From Gemmatimonadales bacterium (GTDB lineage: Bacteria > Gemmatimonadota > Gemmatimonadetes > Palauibacterales > Palauibacteraceae), in the NCBI GenBank assembly GCA_030608825.1, contig JAUWDL010000007.1, positions 1-13,701 of the forward strand: a stretch of DNA of 13,701 nt. The letters run 5' to 3'. A program made the translations under genes and the position numbers. Positions 6,774-13,701 of the stretch are shown piece after piece; position 1 is the stretch's first letter, and the number at the start of each line of letters is the position of its first letter. The notes under the pieces were generated by a model, which was not told the origin of the DNA, made no database searches, and saw nothing but the letters and a program-made list of their open reading frames with translations.

Positions 6774-9227
6774 ATGAGCGTGGAGACGTTTCTGAAGGAT
6801 CTCCGGTTCTCGATTCGCACCCTGCTCAGGCGGCCGGGCTTCGCCATCGTGGCCGCGCTGACCATCGCGCTGGGAATCGCCGCCAACACGGCGATCTTCA
6901 GCGTGGCCAACGCCGTACTTCTCGAGCCCCTGCCGGTGAGCGATCCCGATGATCTCTTCGTTCCCGACGTCATCGCCCCCTCCGGCTTCTCGATATCGCT
7001 TTCCATCCCGAATTTCAGGGACTGGAGCCAGAGAACCCGCACCTTCGAGTCCTGGGGTGCGAACGCTGGACGCTGGCGCACGCTCACGGGGGGCGATCGT
7101 CCGGAGGTAATCCGCATCCGGCTGGTGCTCGGCGACTTCTTCCGGACGCTGGGAGTCTCGGCGGCACTGGGGCGGACCTTCACGGGGGATGAGACGTGGG
7201 AGGGCGCAGAGCCGGTCGCCGTCGTGACCCATCGCTTTTGGGAGGGGCGTCTCGGATCCGACCCGGACGTCCTCGGAGGCTCCATCACGCTCGATGGCCA
7301 GCCGTATACCATCATCGGGGTGATGGCGCCCGAGTTCGTCTTCCCCAGCGCGGACACGGAAGTATTCCTTCCGATGGGGTTCTTCTCCGATCAGATGTGC
7401 TGGGAGGAGCGTGGTTGCTCGCAGGGCACATGGGCGATCGCCCGCCTCGCCGCCGGCTCGACTCTCGCGCTGGCGCAGGAGGAGATGGATCGCGTGACCC
7501 GCGAGATCACCGAGGAGGAGGGCAATCAGCAGGCGGTGGCGCGCCTGGAGACGCTCGAGCAGGCTTACGTGGGGGACGTCCGTACGCAGATCTGGATCCT
7601 GATGGGTGCCGTCGTCTTCGTGCTCCTCATCGCCTGTGCGAACGTGGCGTCGCTTCTGCTCGCCCGGGGCGAGAGCCGGCGGCAGGAGATGGCGTTACGG
7701 ATGGCGATCGGAGCCGGACGGGGGCGTATCGTCCGTCAGCTGCTCACCGAGAGCACGGTGCTCGCGCTCGCCGGCGGCCTTCTGGGCGTGCTCCTGGCAT
7801 TCCTCGCAGTCCGGCTCATGATCCCGAGGCTCCCGGATGCGATCCCGTCTCTGATGGCCGAGCGGGTCGGCTTGGACCTGGACGTTCTGCTCTTCACCCT
7901 CGGGATCGCGCTCTTGACCGGGCTTCTCTTCGGCCTGGCGCCCGCGTTGCGGGGATCTCGTCACGATCTGAGCCAGGAGCTCAAGGAGGGAGGACGTGGC
8001 GGGACGGCCGGGAAAGGCCGTCAGCGGCTGCGCTCGGCGCTGGTGATCGGCGAGGTGGCGCTGGCCCTCGTCCTCCTGATCGGCGCCGGCCTGATGATCC
8101 AGAGCCTCACGGAGCTCCAGCGGGTGGACACGGGATTCGTCGAGGACAACGTCTTCACCGCTCGCATCTCGCTCCCGGTGTCGGAATACACCGAGAAGGA
8201 ACAAGCCTGGGCCTTCTTCGACCAACTACACGAGAGGCTGGCCGCTCTGCCGGACGCCGAAGCCGTCTCGCTATCCAACATCGTTCCCCTGCAGGGCAAC
8301 TCGTGGGAGCAGGCCATCGTGCCCGAGGGGGTGCCCTTCGAGCCGGAGCACTTGGAGTCGGTCTTGTTCCACATGGTCAAGCCCGACCACTTCGATGTGC
8401 TCGGCATCGAGCTGGTGAGGGGAAGCGCGTTCACGGACGCGGACCGCGAGGAGAGCCCGCCGGTGTGCGTGATCGACGAGACGATGGCCGATAAGTTCTG
8501 GCCCGGCGAGGACCCGATCGGGAAGCGTGTCGCGTTCGAGATCACGGAGGACTCCGATTTCGACAACCCGGTCCCCATCTACCGAACGGTCGTCGGCGTC
8601 GCCCGAAACGTCCGCCACTACGAGCTCGAGAATCCTTCACGCGTCCAGGTCTACGTGCCCTTCAACCAGAGCGGGCGAGCCTGGTCGAACCAGATGTTCG
8701 TCCTCGTGAAGACGCGGGACGACCCGCTCCAGCTGACCCAGCTCGTCCGCGAGGAGGTGAGCGCGCTCCACTCCGACGTGCCGCTCCACTCCGTGCAGAC
8801 GATGCAGGACTATGTTCGAGAGGCGATGGCCGGAACGCGCTCCACGGGCTCCCTGCTGGCTCTCTTCAGCGCCGTGGCCCTCCTGCTCTCAGCCATCGGG
8901 ATCTTCGGCGTCATGTCGTTTTCCGTGGTCCAGCGGGTGCGCGAGATCGGGATTCGGATGGCTCTTGGAGCCAGCTCCTCGCAAGTGCTCCGGATGATCT
9001 CCCGCCACGGTCTGATCCTGGGCGGACTCGGGATCGGGCTCGGCCTCCTGACGGCTCTGGCGCTCACGCGTCTGCTCGCCGGTCTGCTCTACGAGGTCAA
9101 CCCGATCGACCCGGCGACCTATGCGGGCTTCTCCGCTTTTCTCCTGGCGATCGCGCTGCTCGCCTCCTACCTGCCGGCCAGGCGTGCGACGCGCGTGGAT
9201 CCCGCCGTCGTGCTCCGAGAGGAGTAA
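6774..9227 (+). CDS. ADOP-type ABC transporter permease (duplicated MacB-core/FtsX architecture)
   Basis: An 817-residue inner-membrane protein made of two similar halves. In each, a membrane helix leads into a periplasmic MacB-like core domain and then an FtsX-type membrane region. The first helix is at about 22-45 (within it LTIALGIAANTAIFSVANAV), the first FtsX region at about 270-392, the second half starts with a helix near 425-445, and the last FtsX region covers about 692-817, ending YLPARRATRVDPAVVLREE. This matches the 'acidobacterial duplicated orphan permease' type. Known relatives with ATPase partners export macrolides, peptides or lipoproteins, or drive periplasmic machinery; the substrate here is unknown. 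No ATP-binding subunit gene is adjacent. The start is ATG 6774, where the family's usual N-terminus begins; a TTG at 6744 would add 10 residues. The gene follows ppsR by 60 bases with no evident terminator between them. Confidence 0.88.
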   Translation: MSVETFLKDLRFSIRTLLRRPGFAIVAALTIALGIAANTAIFSVANAVLLEPLPVSDPDDLFVPDVIAPSGFSISLSIPNFRDWSQRTRTFESWGANAGRWRTLTGGDRPEVIRIRLVLGDFFRTLGVSAALGRTFTGDETWEGAEPVAVVTHRFWEGRLGSDPDVLGGSITLDGQPYTIIGVMAPEFVFPSADTEVFLPMGFFSDQMCWEERGCSQGTWAIARLAAGSTLALAQEEMDRVTREITEEEGNQQAVARLETLEQAYVGDVRTQIWILMGAVVFVLLIACANVASLLLARGESRRQEMALRMAIGAGRGRIVRQLLTESTVLALAGGLLGVLLAFLAVRLMIPRLPDAIPSLMAERVGLDLDVLLFTLGIALLTGLLFGLAPALRGSRHDLSQELKEGGRGGTAGKGRQRLRSALVIGEVALALVLLIGAGLMIQSLTELQRVDTGFVEDNVFTARISLPVSEYTEKEQAWAFFDQLHERLAALPDAEAVSLSNIVPLQGNSWEQAIVPEGVPFEPEHLESVLFHMVKPDHFDVLGIELVRGSAFTDADREESPPVCVIDETMADKFWPGEDPIGKRVAFEITEDSDFDNPVPIYRTVVGVARNVRHYELENPSRVQVYVPFNQSGRAWSNQMFVLVKTRDDPLQLTQLVREEVSALHSDVPLHSVQTMQDYVREAMAGTRSTGSLLALFSAVALLLSAIGIFGVMSFSVVQRVREIGIRMALGASSSQVLRMISRHGLILGGLGIGLGLLTALALTRLLAGLLYEVNPIDPATYAGFSAFLLAIALLASYLPARRATRVDPAVVLREE

Positions 9228-9240
9228 CGCTGAACTCCAT

Positions 9241-9254
9241 TGACAATATCGTCA
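9241..9254. promoter_or_regulatory. Palindrome 1, candidate operator overlapping the -35
   Basis: TGACAATATCGTCA has dyad symmetry in 6 of 7 base pairs (TGAC arms around an AT-rich centre) and covers five bases of the TTGACA -35. MarR-family dimers typically bind such 14-20 bp inverted repeats, so binding here would block RNA polymerase. Assignment to the adjacent MarR protein is an inference. Confidence 0.45.
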
Positions 9255-9258
9255 GGTA

Positions 9259-9273
9259 GGTTAATATTTAACC
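9259..9273. promoter_or_regulatory. Palindrome 2, candidate operator overlapping the -10 region
   Basis: GGTTAA-TAT-TTAACC is a perfect 6+6 inverted repeat with a 3-base centre. It overlaps the TAATAT -10 candidate and lies directly upstream of TATAAA. Its centre is about 18.5 bases from the centre of palindrome 1, and the arm sequences of the two differ, so they may be sites for one relaxed-specificity protein or for two different ones. Confidence 0.5.
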
Positions 9274-9322
9274 AAGTATAAAGACCGCTGGCCCACTCTG
9301 CCCTCCCTCGAGGGTCGCGACG

Positions 9323-9931
9323 ATGGAAGCCCAGAACGGATATCGGCGCACCTGGCTCGAGGCCGCCAACGACCTCGTCGGCAGCACGCAGATCTTCTCC
9401 TCCACGATCGACGCGCTGATCCAGATACGCCTATCCGAGGGTGGCGATCCTCTCCTGACGCTCGGCCAGCTCAAGCTCATACAAATCGTTGACCTCGTTG
9501 AGGCGCCCACCCTCAGCGACGTGGCTCGTCTGCTCGATGTCAGCCCGGCTGCGGCCAGCAAAGCCGTGGACCGGCTCGTCGGGCGGAATCTGCTCCACCG
9601 GACGGCGGCGGAGACCGATCGTCGAGCGCTCCACCTCTCGCTTACCGATGACGGAAGGCTCGTCCTCGAGGAGTACGCGGAGTTGAAGCAGGGCATGTTG
9701 ATGGAGCTCTTCGAAGGACAATCAAAGAGCGAGCTTCGGGACATCGCCAACTTTCTCGACCGACTCTCCGTGCAGTTGATCGCGTGGAACGATGATCCGC
9801 CCGACAAGTGCATGCGATGCGGAATCTACTTCCGCCGCAAGTGCGTCCTGCGCGAGCGGTTTCCGCACGCATGTCCCTACCACTCGAGCTGGCGGCGGAC
9901 GGCTACGTCAGAGGTGGGCGCCCCAATGTAG
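9323..9931 (+). CDS. MarR-family transcriptional regulator with C-terminal four-cysteine tail
   Basis: A 202-residue protein, longer than the usual 140-160 of MarR proteins. Residues 47-115 form the winged helix-turn-helix: TLGQLKLIQIVDL, then APTLSDVARLLDVSPAAASK (61-80) as the helix-turn-helix, and ETDRRALHLSLTDDGR (97-112) as the wing with the family's D-x-R pattern. After the dimerisation helix comes an extra tail with C163-x2-C166-x7-C174-x9-C184-x2-H187, a set of ligands suited to a zinc ion or an iron-sulfur cluster. The gene starts at ATG 9323 with AGGG 8 bases upstream, is preceded by two palindromes in its promoter, and lies 36 bases before hdrC on the same strand. It is therefore likely to regulate itself and the Hdr operon. 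The ligand and whether it represses or activates are not shown. Confidence 0.88.
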   Translation: MEAQNGYRRTWLEAANDLVGSTQIFSSTIDALIQIRLSEGGDPLLTLGQLKLIQIVDLVEAPTLSDVARLLDVSPAAASKAVDRLVGRNLLHRTAAETDRRALHLSLTDDGRLVLEEYAELKQGMLMELFEGQSKSELRDIANFLDRLSVQLIAWNDDPPDKCMRCGIYFRRKCVLRERFPHACPYHSSWRRTATSEVGAPM

Positions 9932-9945
9932 GAACGGCGATCGAC

Positions 9946-9963
9946 CGACCCCTGGAGGGGTTG
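9946..9963 (+). promoter_or_regulatory. Hairpin enclosing the hdrC ribosome binding site
   Basis: In the 36-base gap between the MarR gene and hdrC, CGACCCC-TGGA-GGGGTTG can fold into a 7-bp stem (one G-U pair) with a 4-base loop. The Shine-Dalgarno GGAGGGG (9954-9960) is partly in the loop and partly in the 3' arm, 7 bases before the ATG at 9968. Folding could limit translation of hdrC relative to the regulator; this is inference from sequence alone. Confidence 0.35.
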
Positions 9964-9967
9964 AACG

Positions 9968-10549
9968 ATGAGGCCGAACATCCGAACGGAGGCCGACCGC
10001 AGCCCCGAATTCGCTCACTGGATCACGAGCCTGCCCGGTGCGGAGAAGATTCGGGAATGCATGCACTGCGGCCTCTGCAGCGCCAGCTGTCCCCTCTTCG
10101 CCTACATGGACTACAGCCCCCGCCAGCTGATGTACCTCGGGCGGGAGGGCTTCCGCGACGACGTCCTCGGGAGCTTCACCATCTGGCTCTGTACGAGCTG
10201 CTACCAGTGTACGGTGGAGTGCCCGCGGCAGATTCCCGTCACAGAGATCATGTACGCCCTCAAGCGGCGGGCGATAGAGGAGAAGACGTACCCCAAGCGC
10301 CTGGCGATCCCCGTGCTGGCGCGCGAGTTCCGCCGCATGGTTTACGACAGGGGGCGAATCAGCGAAAGCTGGCTGGTCATGAAGCTGATGCTGAAGACCG
10401 GGATCCACCGGATGTTCGGCATGGTCGGGCTGGGATGGAACCTCCTGCGCACGGGGCGCTTCTCGCTGCGCAGGGAGACCATTCGGCATCGCGGCGATCT
10501 GGCCCGCATGCTGGAGGCAGTCGGGCACGACTCGGAGGTGGTGCCATGA
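9968..10549 (+). CDS. hdrC: Heterodisulfide reductase-like subunit C (two [4Fe-4S] ferredoxin-type)
   Basis: A 193-residue cytoplasmic iron-sulfur protein. Two classical C-x2-C-x2-C-x3-C-P motifs are present: CMHCGLCSASCP (C31, C34, C37, C41) and CTSCYQCTVECP (C75, C78, C81, C85), followed by a mostly helical C-terminal part. In HdrABC complexes this subunit passes electrons from the flavin subunit HdrA to the catalytic subunit HdrB. The ATG at 9968 has a strong GGAGGGG 7 bases before it. The stop overlaps the hdrB start by 4 bases (ATGA), so translation is coupled. The order C-B-A-mvhD identifies it as HdrC rather than a succinate dehydrogenase or glycolate oxidase iron-sulfur subunit. Confidence 0.93.
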   Translation: MRPNIRTEADRSPEFAHWITSLPGAEKIRECMHCGLCSASCPLFAYMDYSPRQLMYLGREGFRDDVLGSFTIWLCTSCYQCTVECPRQIPVTEIMYALKRRAIEEKTYPKRLAIPVLAREFRRMVYDRGRISESWLVMKLMLKTGIHRMFGMVGLGWNLLRTGRFSLRRETIRHRGDLARMLEAVGHDSEVVP

Positions 10550-11424
10550 AGAAGCTGGCTTACTACCCCGGCTGCTCCCTGACGGGAACGGGTCGGGCCT
10601 ACGACGAATCCCTGCGTGCGGTGTTCGCCGCGTTGGGCGAGCCGCTCGAGGAACTGGATGACTGGAACTGCTGCGGCGCGACCTCCTACATGTCGATCGA
10701 CAAGGCGAAGGCCTACGCCCTGGCCAGCAGGAACCTGGCCCTCGCCGAGCGGGAGGAGGCGGATCTTCTCACCCCGTGCAACGCCTGCTATCTCGTCCTC
10801 GAGAAGACTCGCCGCCATCTGGCCGATTCCGCCGAAATGGGTCAGCGCGTCCAACATGCGCTCGACGCCATCGGGCTCCGCTACGAGGGAAAGGTCCGGA
10901 TCCGTCACCCTCTAGAGATCCTGACGCGGCAGATCGGTGTGGAGCGGATCAAGGAGGCCGTGAAGGAGCCCCTGAAGGGCCTCAAGGTCGCGCCCTACTA
11001 CGGCTGCCAGGTCGTGCGGCCGTACGCGACGTTCGACGACCAGTACGATCCGCAGACGATGGATCAGCTGTTGAAGGCAACGGGCGCCAAGGTCGTCGAC
11101 TACCCGTTCAAGACGCGATGCTGTGGGGCCAGTCAGACGGGGACGCTCCCCAAGGTGGGGCTGCACCTCGTGTACCGGCTTCTCAAGGAGGCTCAGGACC
11201 GCGGCGCGGATGTCATGGCGGTGATCTGCTCACTCTGCCAATTCAACCTCGACGTCTACCAGAGCAAGCTCAGGCGGGTGTACGACCTTCCGCCGATCCC
11301 GATCCTCTACTTCCCGCAGATCCTCGGACTGGCGCTCGGAATCCCGGCGGACGAGCTGGGCATCGACCGATGCGTCGTGAGCGCGAGACCCGTCCTGGAA
11401 AGGAGGGCGGCCCATGCTGCGTGA
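10546..11424 (+). CDS. hdrB: Heterodisulfide reductase-like subunit B (two CCG domains)
   Basis: A 292-residue protein of two cysteine-rich (CCG) domains. The first has C10, C42-C43-G, C78 and C81 (in CNAC); the second has C154, C192-C193-G, C228 and C231 (in CSLC). In structurally known HdrB these two sets hold the unusual noncubane [4Fe-4S] clusters that cleave the heterodisulfide CoM-S-S-CoB. All ten cysteines are present, so full catalytic capacity is expected. A bacterium without those coenzymes would use another disulfide or acceptor, which is unknown. The start is ATG 10546 with GGAGGTG just upstream, overlapping the end of hdrC by 4 bases; the 3' end overlaps hdrA by 11 bases. Confidence 0.94.
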   Translation: MKKLAYYPGCSLTGTGRAYDESLRAVFAALGEPLEELDDWNCCGATSYMSIDKAKAYALASRNLALAEREEADLLTPCNACYLVLEKTRRHLADSAEMGQRVQHALDAIGLRYEGKVRIRHPLEILTRQIGVERIKEAVKEPLKGLKVAPYYGCQVVRPYATFDDQYDPQTMDQLLKATGAKVVDYPFKTRCCGASQTGTLPKVGLHLVYRLLKEAQDRGADVMAVICSLCQFNLDVYQSKLRRVYDLPPIPILYFPQILGLALGIPADELGIDRCVVSARPVLERRAAHAA

Positions 11425-13459
11425 GAACGGTTTCGGCCCCGACCCGCTGACGAACGGCGATCCGAGCGACGGCGATCTGACCAACGGCGATCCGCCGGTC
11501 CGTATCGGCGTCTACGTGTGCCACTGCGGGACCAACATCGCGCGCACGGTCGACGTACTACGGGTTACCGAGAAGGCCGGCAAACTGCCGGGCGTGACCG
11601 TTGCCCGGGACTACAAGTACATGTGCTCCGATCCGGGACAGGAGCTGATCAAGGAGGACATCGAGGAACTCGGCCTGAACCGGATCGTCGTCGCCTCCTG
11701 CTCGCCCAACCTGCACGAGGGAACCTTCCGCGGCGCGACCGCTGCGGGAGGGCTCAACCCCTTCTTCTTCCAGATGGTCAACATCCGGGAGCACGCCTCC
11801 TGGGTGCACGAGGACCGCGAGTCGGCTACGGAGAAGGCCATCGATCTAGTTCGTGCAGCCGTGCGCCGTGTGCACCACCACAAGGCATTGGAGACCCGGC
11901 GGGTGCCGATCCGCCCCGAAGCCCTGGTCGTCGGCGCGGGGATCGCCGGTATCACGGCAGCCCTGACCCTGGCCGATGCCGGGAAGCACGTCTACCTGAT
12001 CGAGCGGGAGGCCTCGATCGGCGGCCACATGGCGCAGTTCGACAAGACCTTCCCCACCCTCGACTGCGCGGCCTGCATTCTGACGCCGAAGATGACGCAG
12101 GTGAGGAACCACCCGAACATCACGCTGATGACGATGACGGACGTGGTGAAGGTGGATGGCTACGTCGGGAGCTACGAGGTCACGGTCAAGCACCGCCCGC
12201 GCTACATCGACGCTTCGCTCTGCGTCGGATGCCAGCTGTGTGTCGACGCCTGTGTCTACAAGCGGGGCAAGTTCGAAGACGAGTTCGACCTCGGCCTCTC
12301 CATGCGCAAGCCGATCTACCTTCCCAACGCGCAAGCCGTGCCGCAGGTCGTCCTGATCGACCCCGAGCAGTGCATCCAGTTCAGCTCCGGCAAGTGCAAG
12401 CAGACCTGCATCGAGGCCTGCGACCGGGACGCGATCTTCCTGGACCAGGAGGAACAGGTCGAGACCCTGGAGGTCGGCGCGATCATCCTCTCCACCGGCT
12501 TCCAGACCTTCGATCCGCGCCGCTCCCCGCACTACGGCTACGGCGTCTACCCGAACGTCTACACGGCGCTCGAGGTGGAGCGGCTGGTCAACGCCTCGGG
12601 CCCGACCGACGGCGAGATCGTGCTGCGCGACGGCGAGAAGCCCACGTCCGTGGGGATCGTGCACTGCGTGGGCAGCAGAGATGAGAAGACCAACCCGTGG
12701 TGCTCCAAGGTGTGCTGCATGTACTCGCTGAAGCTCGCGCACCTGATCAAGGAGAAGACGGACGCGGAGGTCTACAACTTCTACATCGACATGCGCACGC
12801 CCGGTAAGGGTTTCGAGGAGTTCTACCAGCGCATCGCCAGCGAGGGAACGCACCTGATCCGAGGCAAGGTCGCCTCGGTCTACCAGCCCGCCGATGGAGA
12901 CGGCGAGCTGCTCGTGGACGTTGAGGACACGCTCGCCGGAATGGTGCGGCGGATCCCGGTCGACATGCTGATCCTGGCGGTGGGCCTGGAGCCGCGGGCC
13001 GACGCCGAGGAGGTCCGGCGGACCTTCAACATCACCTGTTCCGGCGGCGGATGGTTCATGGAGCGCCATCCCAAGCTGGCGCCGGTGGAGACGTTCACCG
13101 ACGGGGTGTACCTCGCCGGCTGCTGCCAGGGACCCAAGGACATTCCCGAGACGGTTGCCCAGGCCGGGGCCGCTGCGGGGCAGGCGCTGGCCTTGATCGA
13201 CCGGGCCTACATCGAGCTGGAGCCCAACACGGCCCACGTGATCGCCGAGGACTGCTCGGGCTGCAAGACCTGCATCCCCCTCTGTCCCTACCAGGCGATC
13301 CTCCATGACGACGAAAACGACCGGGCGGAGATCAACGAGGTCCTGTGCAAGGGCTGCGGCGTGTGCGTCGCAGCCTGTCCTTCCGGATCCATCATCCAGA
13401 ACCTCTTCGAGGATGCGGAGATCTACGAGGAGATCGAGGGGGTGTTGGCATATGCTTGA
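11414..13459 (+). CDS. hdrA: Heterodisulfide reductase-like subunit A (FAD, multiple [4Fe-4S]); electron-bifurcating flavoprotein
   Basis: A 681-residue cytoplasmic flavo-iron-sulfur protein. An N-terminal cluster domain (C36-H-C38-G-T-N, C71, C96) is followed by the FAD-binding motif [19 protein letters not shown] (172-190) and [20 protein letters not shown] (203-222), typical of HdrA. An inserted ferredoxin domain has C270/C273/C276/C280 and C320/C328/C332/C336. The thioredoxin-reductase-like fold then continues (HCVGSRDEK, 417-425; VCCMYSLK, 433-440; [20 protein letters not shown], 562-581). A C-terminal two-cluster ferredoxin has C614/C617/C620/C624 and C645/C648/C651/C655. In the studied complexes the FAD here splits electron pairs between HdrB and ferredoxin. 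The start at 11414 is set by AAGGAGGG 7 bases upstream; it gives an acidic Asn-Gly-Asp-Pro-repeat leader of about 28 residues. The last clusters of the inserted domain lack the usual Pro after the final Cys. Confidence 0.95.
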   Translation: MLRENGFGPDPLTNGDPSDGDLTNGDPPVRIGVYVCHCGTNIARTVDVLRVTEKAGKLPGVTVARDYKYMCSDPGQELIKEDIEELGLNRIVVASCSPNLHEGTFRGATAAGGLNPFFFQMVNIREHASWVHEDRESATEKAIDLVRAAVRRVHHHKALETRRVPIRPEALVVGAGIAGITAALTLADAGKHVYLIEREASIGGHMAQFDKTFPTLDCAACILTPKMTQVRNHPNITLMTMTDVVKVDGYVGSYEVTVKHRPRYIDASLCVGCQLCVDACVYKRGKFEDEFDLGLSMRKPIYLPNAQAVPQVVLIDPEQCIQFSSGKCKQTCIEACDRDAIFLDQEEQVETLEVGAIILSTGFQTFDPRRSPHYGYGVYPNVYTALEVERLVNASGPTDGEIVLRDGEKPTSVGIVHCVGSRDEKTNPWCSKVCCMYSLKLAHLIKEKTDAEVYNFYIDMRTPGKGFEEFYQRIASEGTHLIRGKVASVYQPADGDGELLVDVEDTLAGMVRRIPVDMLILAVGLEPRADAEEVRRTFNITCSGGGWFMERHPKLAPVETFTDGVYLAGCCQGPKDIPETVAQAGAAAGQALALIDRAYIELEPNTAHVIAEDCSGCKTCIPLCPYQAILHDDENDRAEINEVLCKGCGVCVAACPSGSIIQNLFEDAEIYEEIEGVLAYA

Positions 13460-13701
13460 GCAAGCCGAAGAGTTCGAGCCCCGAATCGTGGCGCTGTTCT
13501 GCAACTGGTGCACCTACATGGCGGCCGACCTGGCCGGCACCGCGAGGATGAAGTACGCCCCGAACGTCCGGGTCGTCAGGGTCATGTGCTCGGGGCGCAT
13601 CGATCCGCAGTTCGTAATGCACGCGTTCTCGCGCGGCGCCGACGGCGTGCTGATCGGCGGATGTCACCCCGGCGACTGCCATTACCAGGAGGGCAACTAC
13701 G
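13452..13701 (+). CDS. mvhD: MvhD-type [2Fe-2S] electron-transfer subunit (3' end outside window)
   Basis: The first 83 residues of an MvhD/FrhD-family protein; the frame is open to the window end, and the family is usually about 140 residues. Conserved features visible are [13 protein letters not shown] (C17, C20), VMCSGRIDP (C46) and [10 protein letters not shown] (C71, C76), the cysteines that hold the [2Fe-2S] cluster. In methanogens MvhD carries electrons from a [NiFe] hydrogenase or formate dehydrogenase to HdrA; in many bacteria it sits with HdrABC and other donors. The start is ATG 13452, overlapping the hdrA stop by 8 bases, with a GGGGG run about 8 bases upstream. The gene for the electron donor should follow outside the window. 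Confidence 0.93.
   Translation, partial: MLEQAEEFEPRIVALFCNWCTYMAADLAGTARMKYAPNVRVVRVMCSGRIDPQFVMHAFSRGADGVLIGGCHPGDCHYQEGNY

Larger units (their letters stand above)
9240..9282 (+). promoter_or_regulatory. Candidate promoter of the marR-hdr operon
   Basis: This AT-rich patch interrupts GC-rich sequence just after the permease gene. TTGACA at 9240-9245 is a perfect -35; with a 16-base spacer TAATAT (9262-9267) is a 4/6 -10. A second possible -10, TATAAA (9277-9282, 5/6 match), lacks a -35 at the right distance. Two palindromes overlap these elements, so the promoter is probably regulated. The coding start of the MarR gene is at 9323. Confidence 0.6.

Noticed and set aside
7196..8494. A 432-codon plus-strand frame inside the permease gene
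   Set aside because: It is an off-frame shadow; the permease frame shows clear FtsX/MacB motifs throughout.
11846..13513. A 555-codon open frame on the minus strand, antisense to hdrA and the start of mvhD
   Set aside because: It is low in complexity and rich in His, Val, Asp and Leu, with no recognisable domain; hdrA in the plus strand is unambiguous.
9968..13701. Qmo, BamDEF, or sulfur-oxidising sHdr complex instead of HdrABC-MvhD
   Set aside because: There is one HdrA-type gene, not two as in Qmo; no membrane subunit; no benzoyl-CoA reductase BamB/C nearby; and no lipoate-binding or DsrE/TusA genes as in sHdr. The C-B-A-MvhD order with all cysteines fits the Hdr-Mvh type.
1..13701. tRNA/rRNA genes, CRISPR arrays, insertion sequences, phage or integron parts
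   Set aside because: None seen: the window is almost fully filled by recognisable protein genes with short gaps, and no terminal inverted repeats, direct repeats in series, or transposase/integrase motifs were found by eye.

Overview
This is a gene-dense, high-GC window with about 95% coding sequence, little non-coding space, and no RNA genes, CRISPR arrays or insertion sequences that I can see. It looks like a Gram-negative bacterium: the first gene encodes an outer-membrane beta-barrel type protein, and a large duplicated MacB/FtsX-type orphan permease is of the kind abundant in Acidobacteriota and Gemmatimonadota. The lineage assignment is an inference from gene content and is not certain.

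Layout. Positions 1-2412 (+) hold the 3' end of a DUF481-family outer-membrane protein gene and, 6 bases later, an OPT-family transporter gene. Facing them on the minus strand, around a short GC-rich hairpin, is a tiny single-membrane-segment protein gene (2434-2523) with a plausible promoter of its own. Still on the minus strand are a His-rich nickel/cobalt transporter gene (2619-3350, apparently starting at CTG) and ppsA, phosphoenolpyruvate synthase (3418-5778). Divergent from ppsA is ppsR (5889-6713), the kinase/pyrophosphorylase that switches PEP synthase off and on. A large ADOP-type ABC permease follows (6774-9227) with no ATPase gene in view.

The most interesting part is 9228-13701 (+): an AT-rich promoter patch with two palindromes, a MarR-family regulator with an unusual four-cysteine C-terminal tail, and then hdrC-hdrB-hdrA-mvhD. 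The last four are tightly coupled by overlapping ends (4, 11 and 8 bases), and mvhD runs off the window. HdrCBA plus MvhD form the soluble flavin- and iron-sulfur-based electron-bifurcating/confurcating core known from methanogens and many anaerobic bacteria. The electron donor (hydrogenase, formate dehydrogenase, NADH module or MetF-type enzyme) is not in the window and would be expected downstream. The working hypothesis is a redox- or metal-sensing MarR regulator that controls its own gene and the Hdr-MvhD operon. The neighbouring PEP synthase/PpsR pair (pyruvate to PEP) and nickel transporter fit a metabolism with low-potential electron carriers and possibly a nickel enzyme, but that link is only positional.
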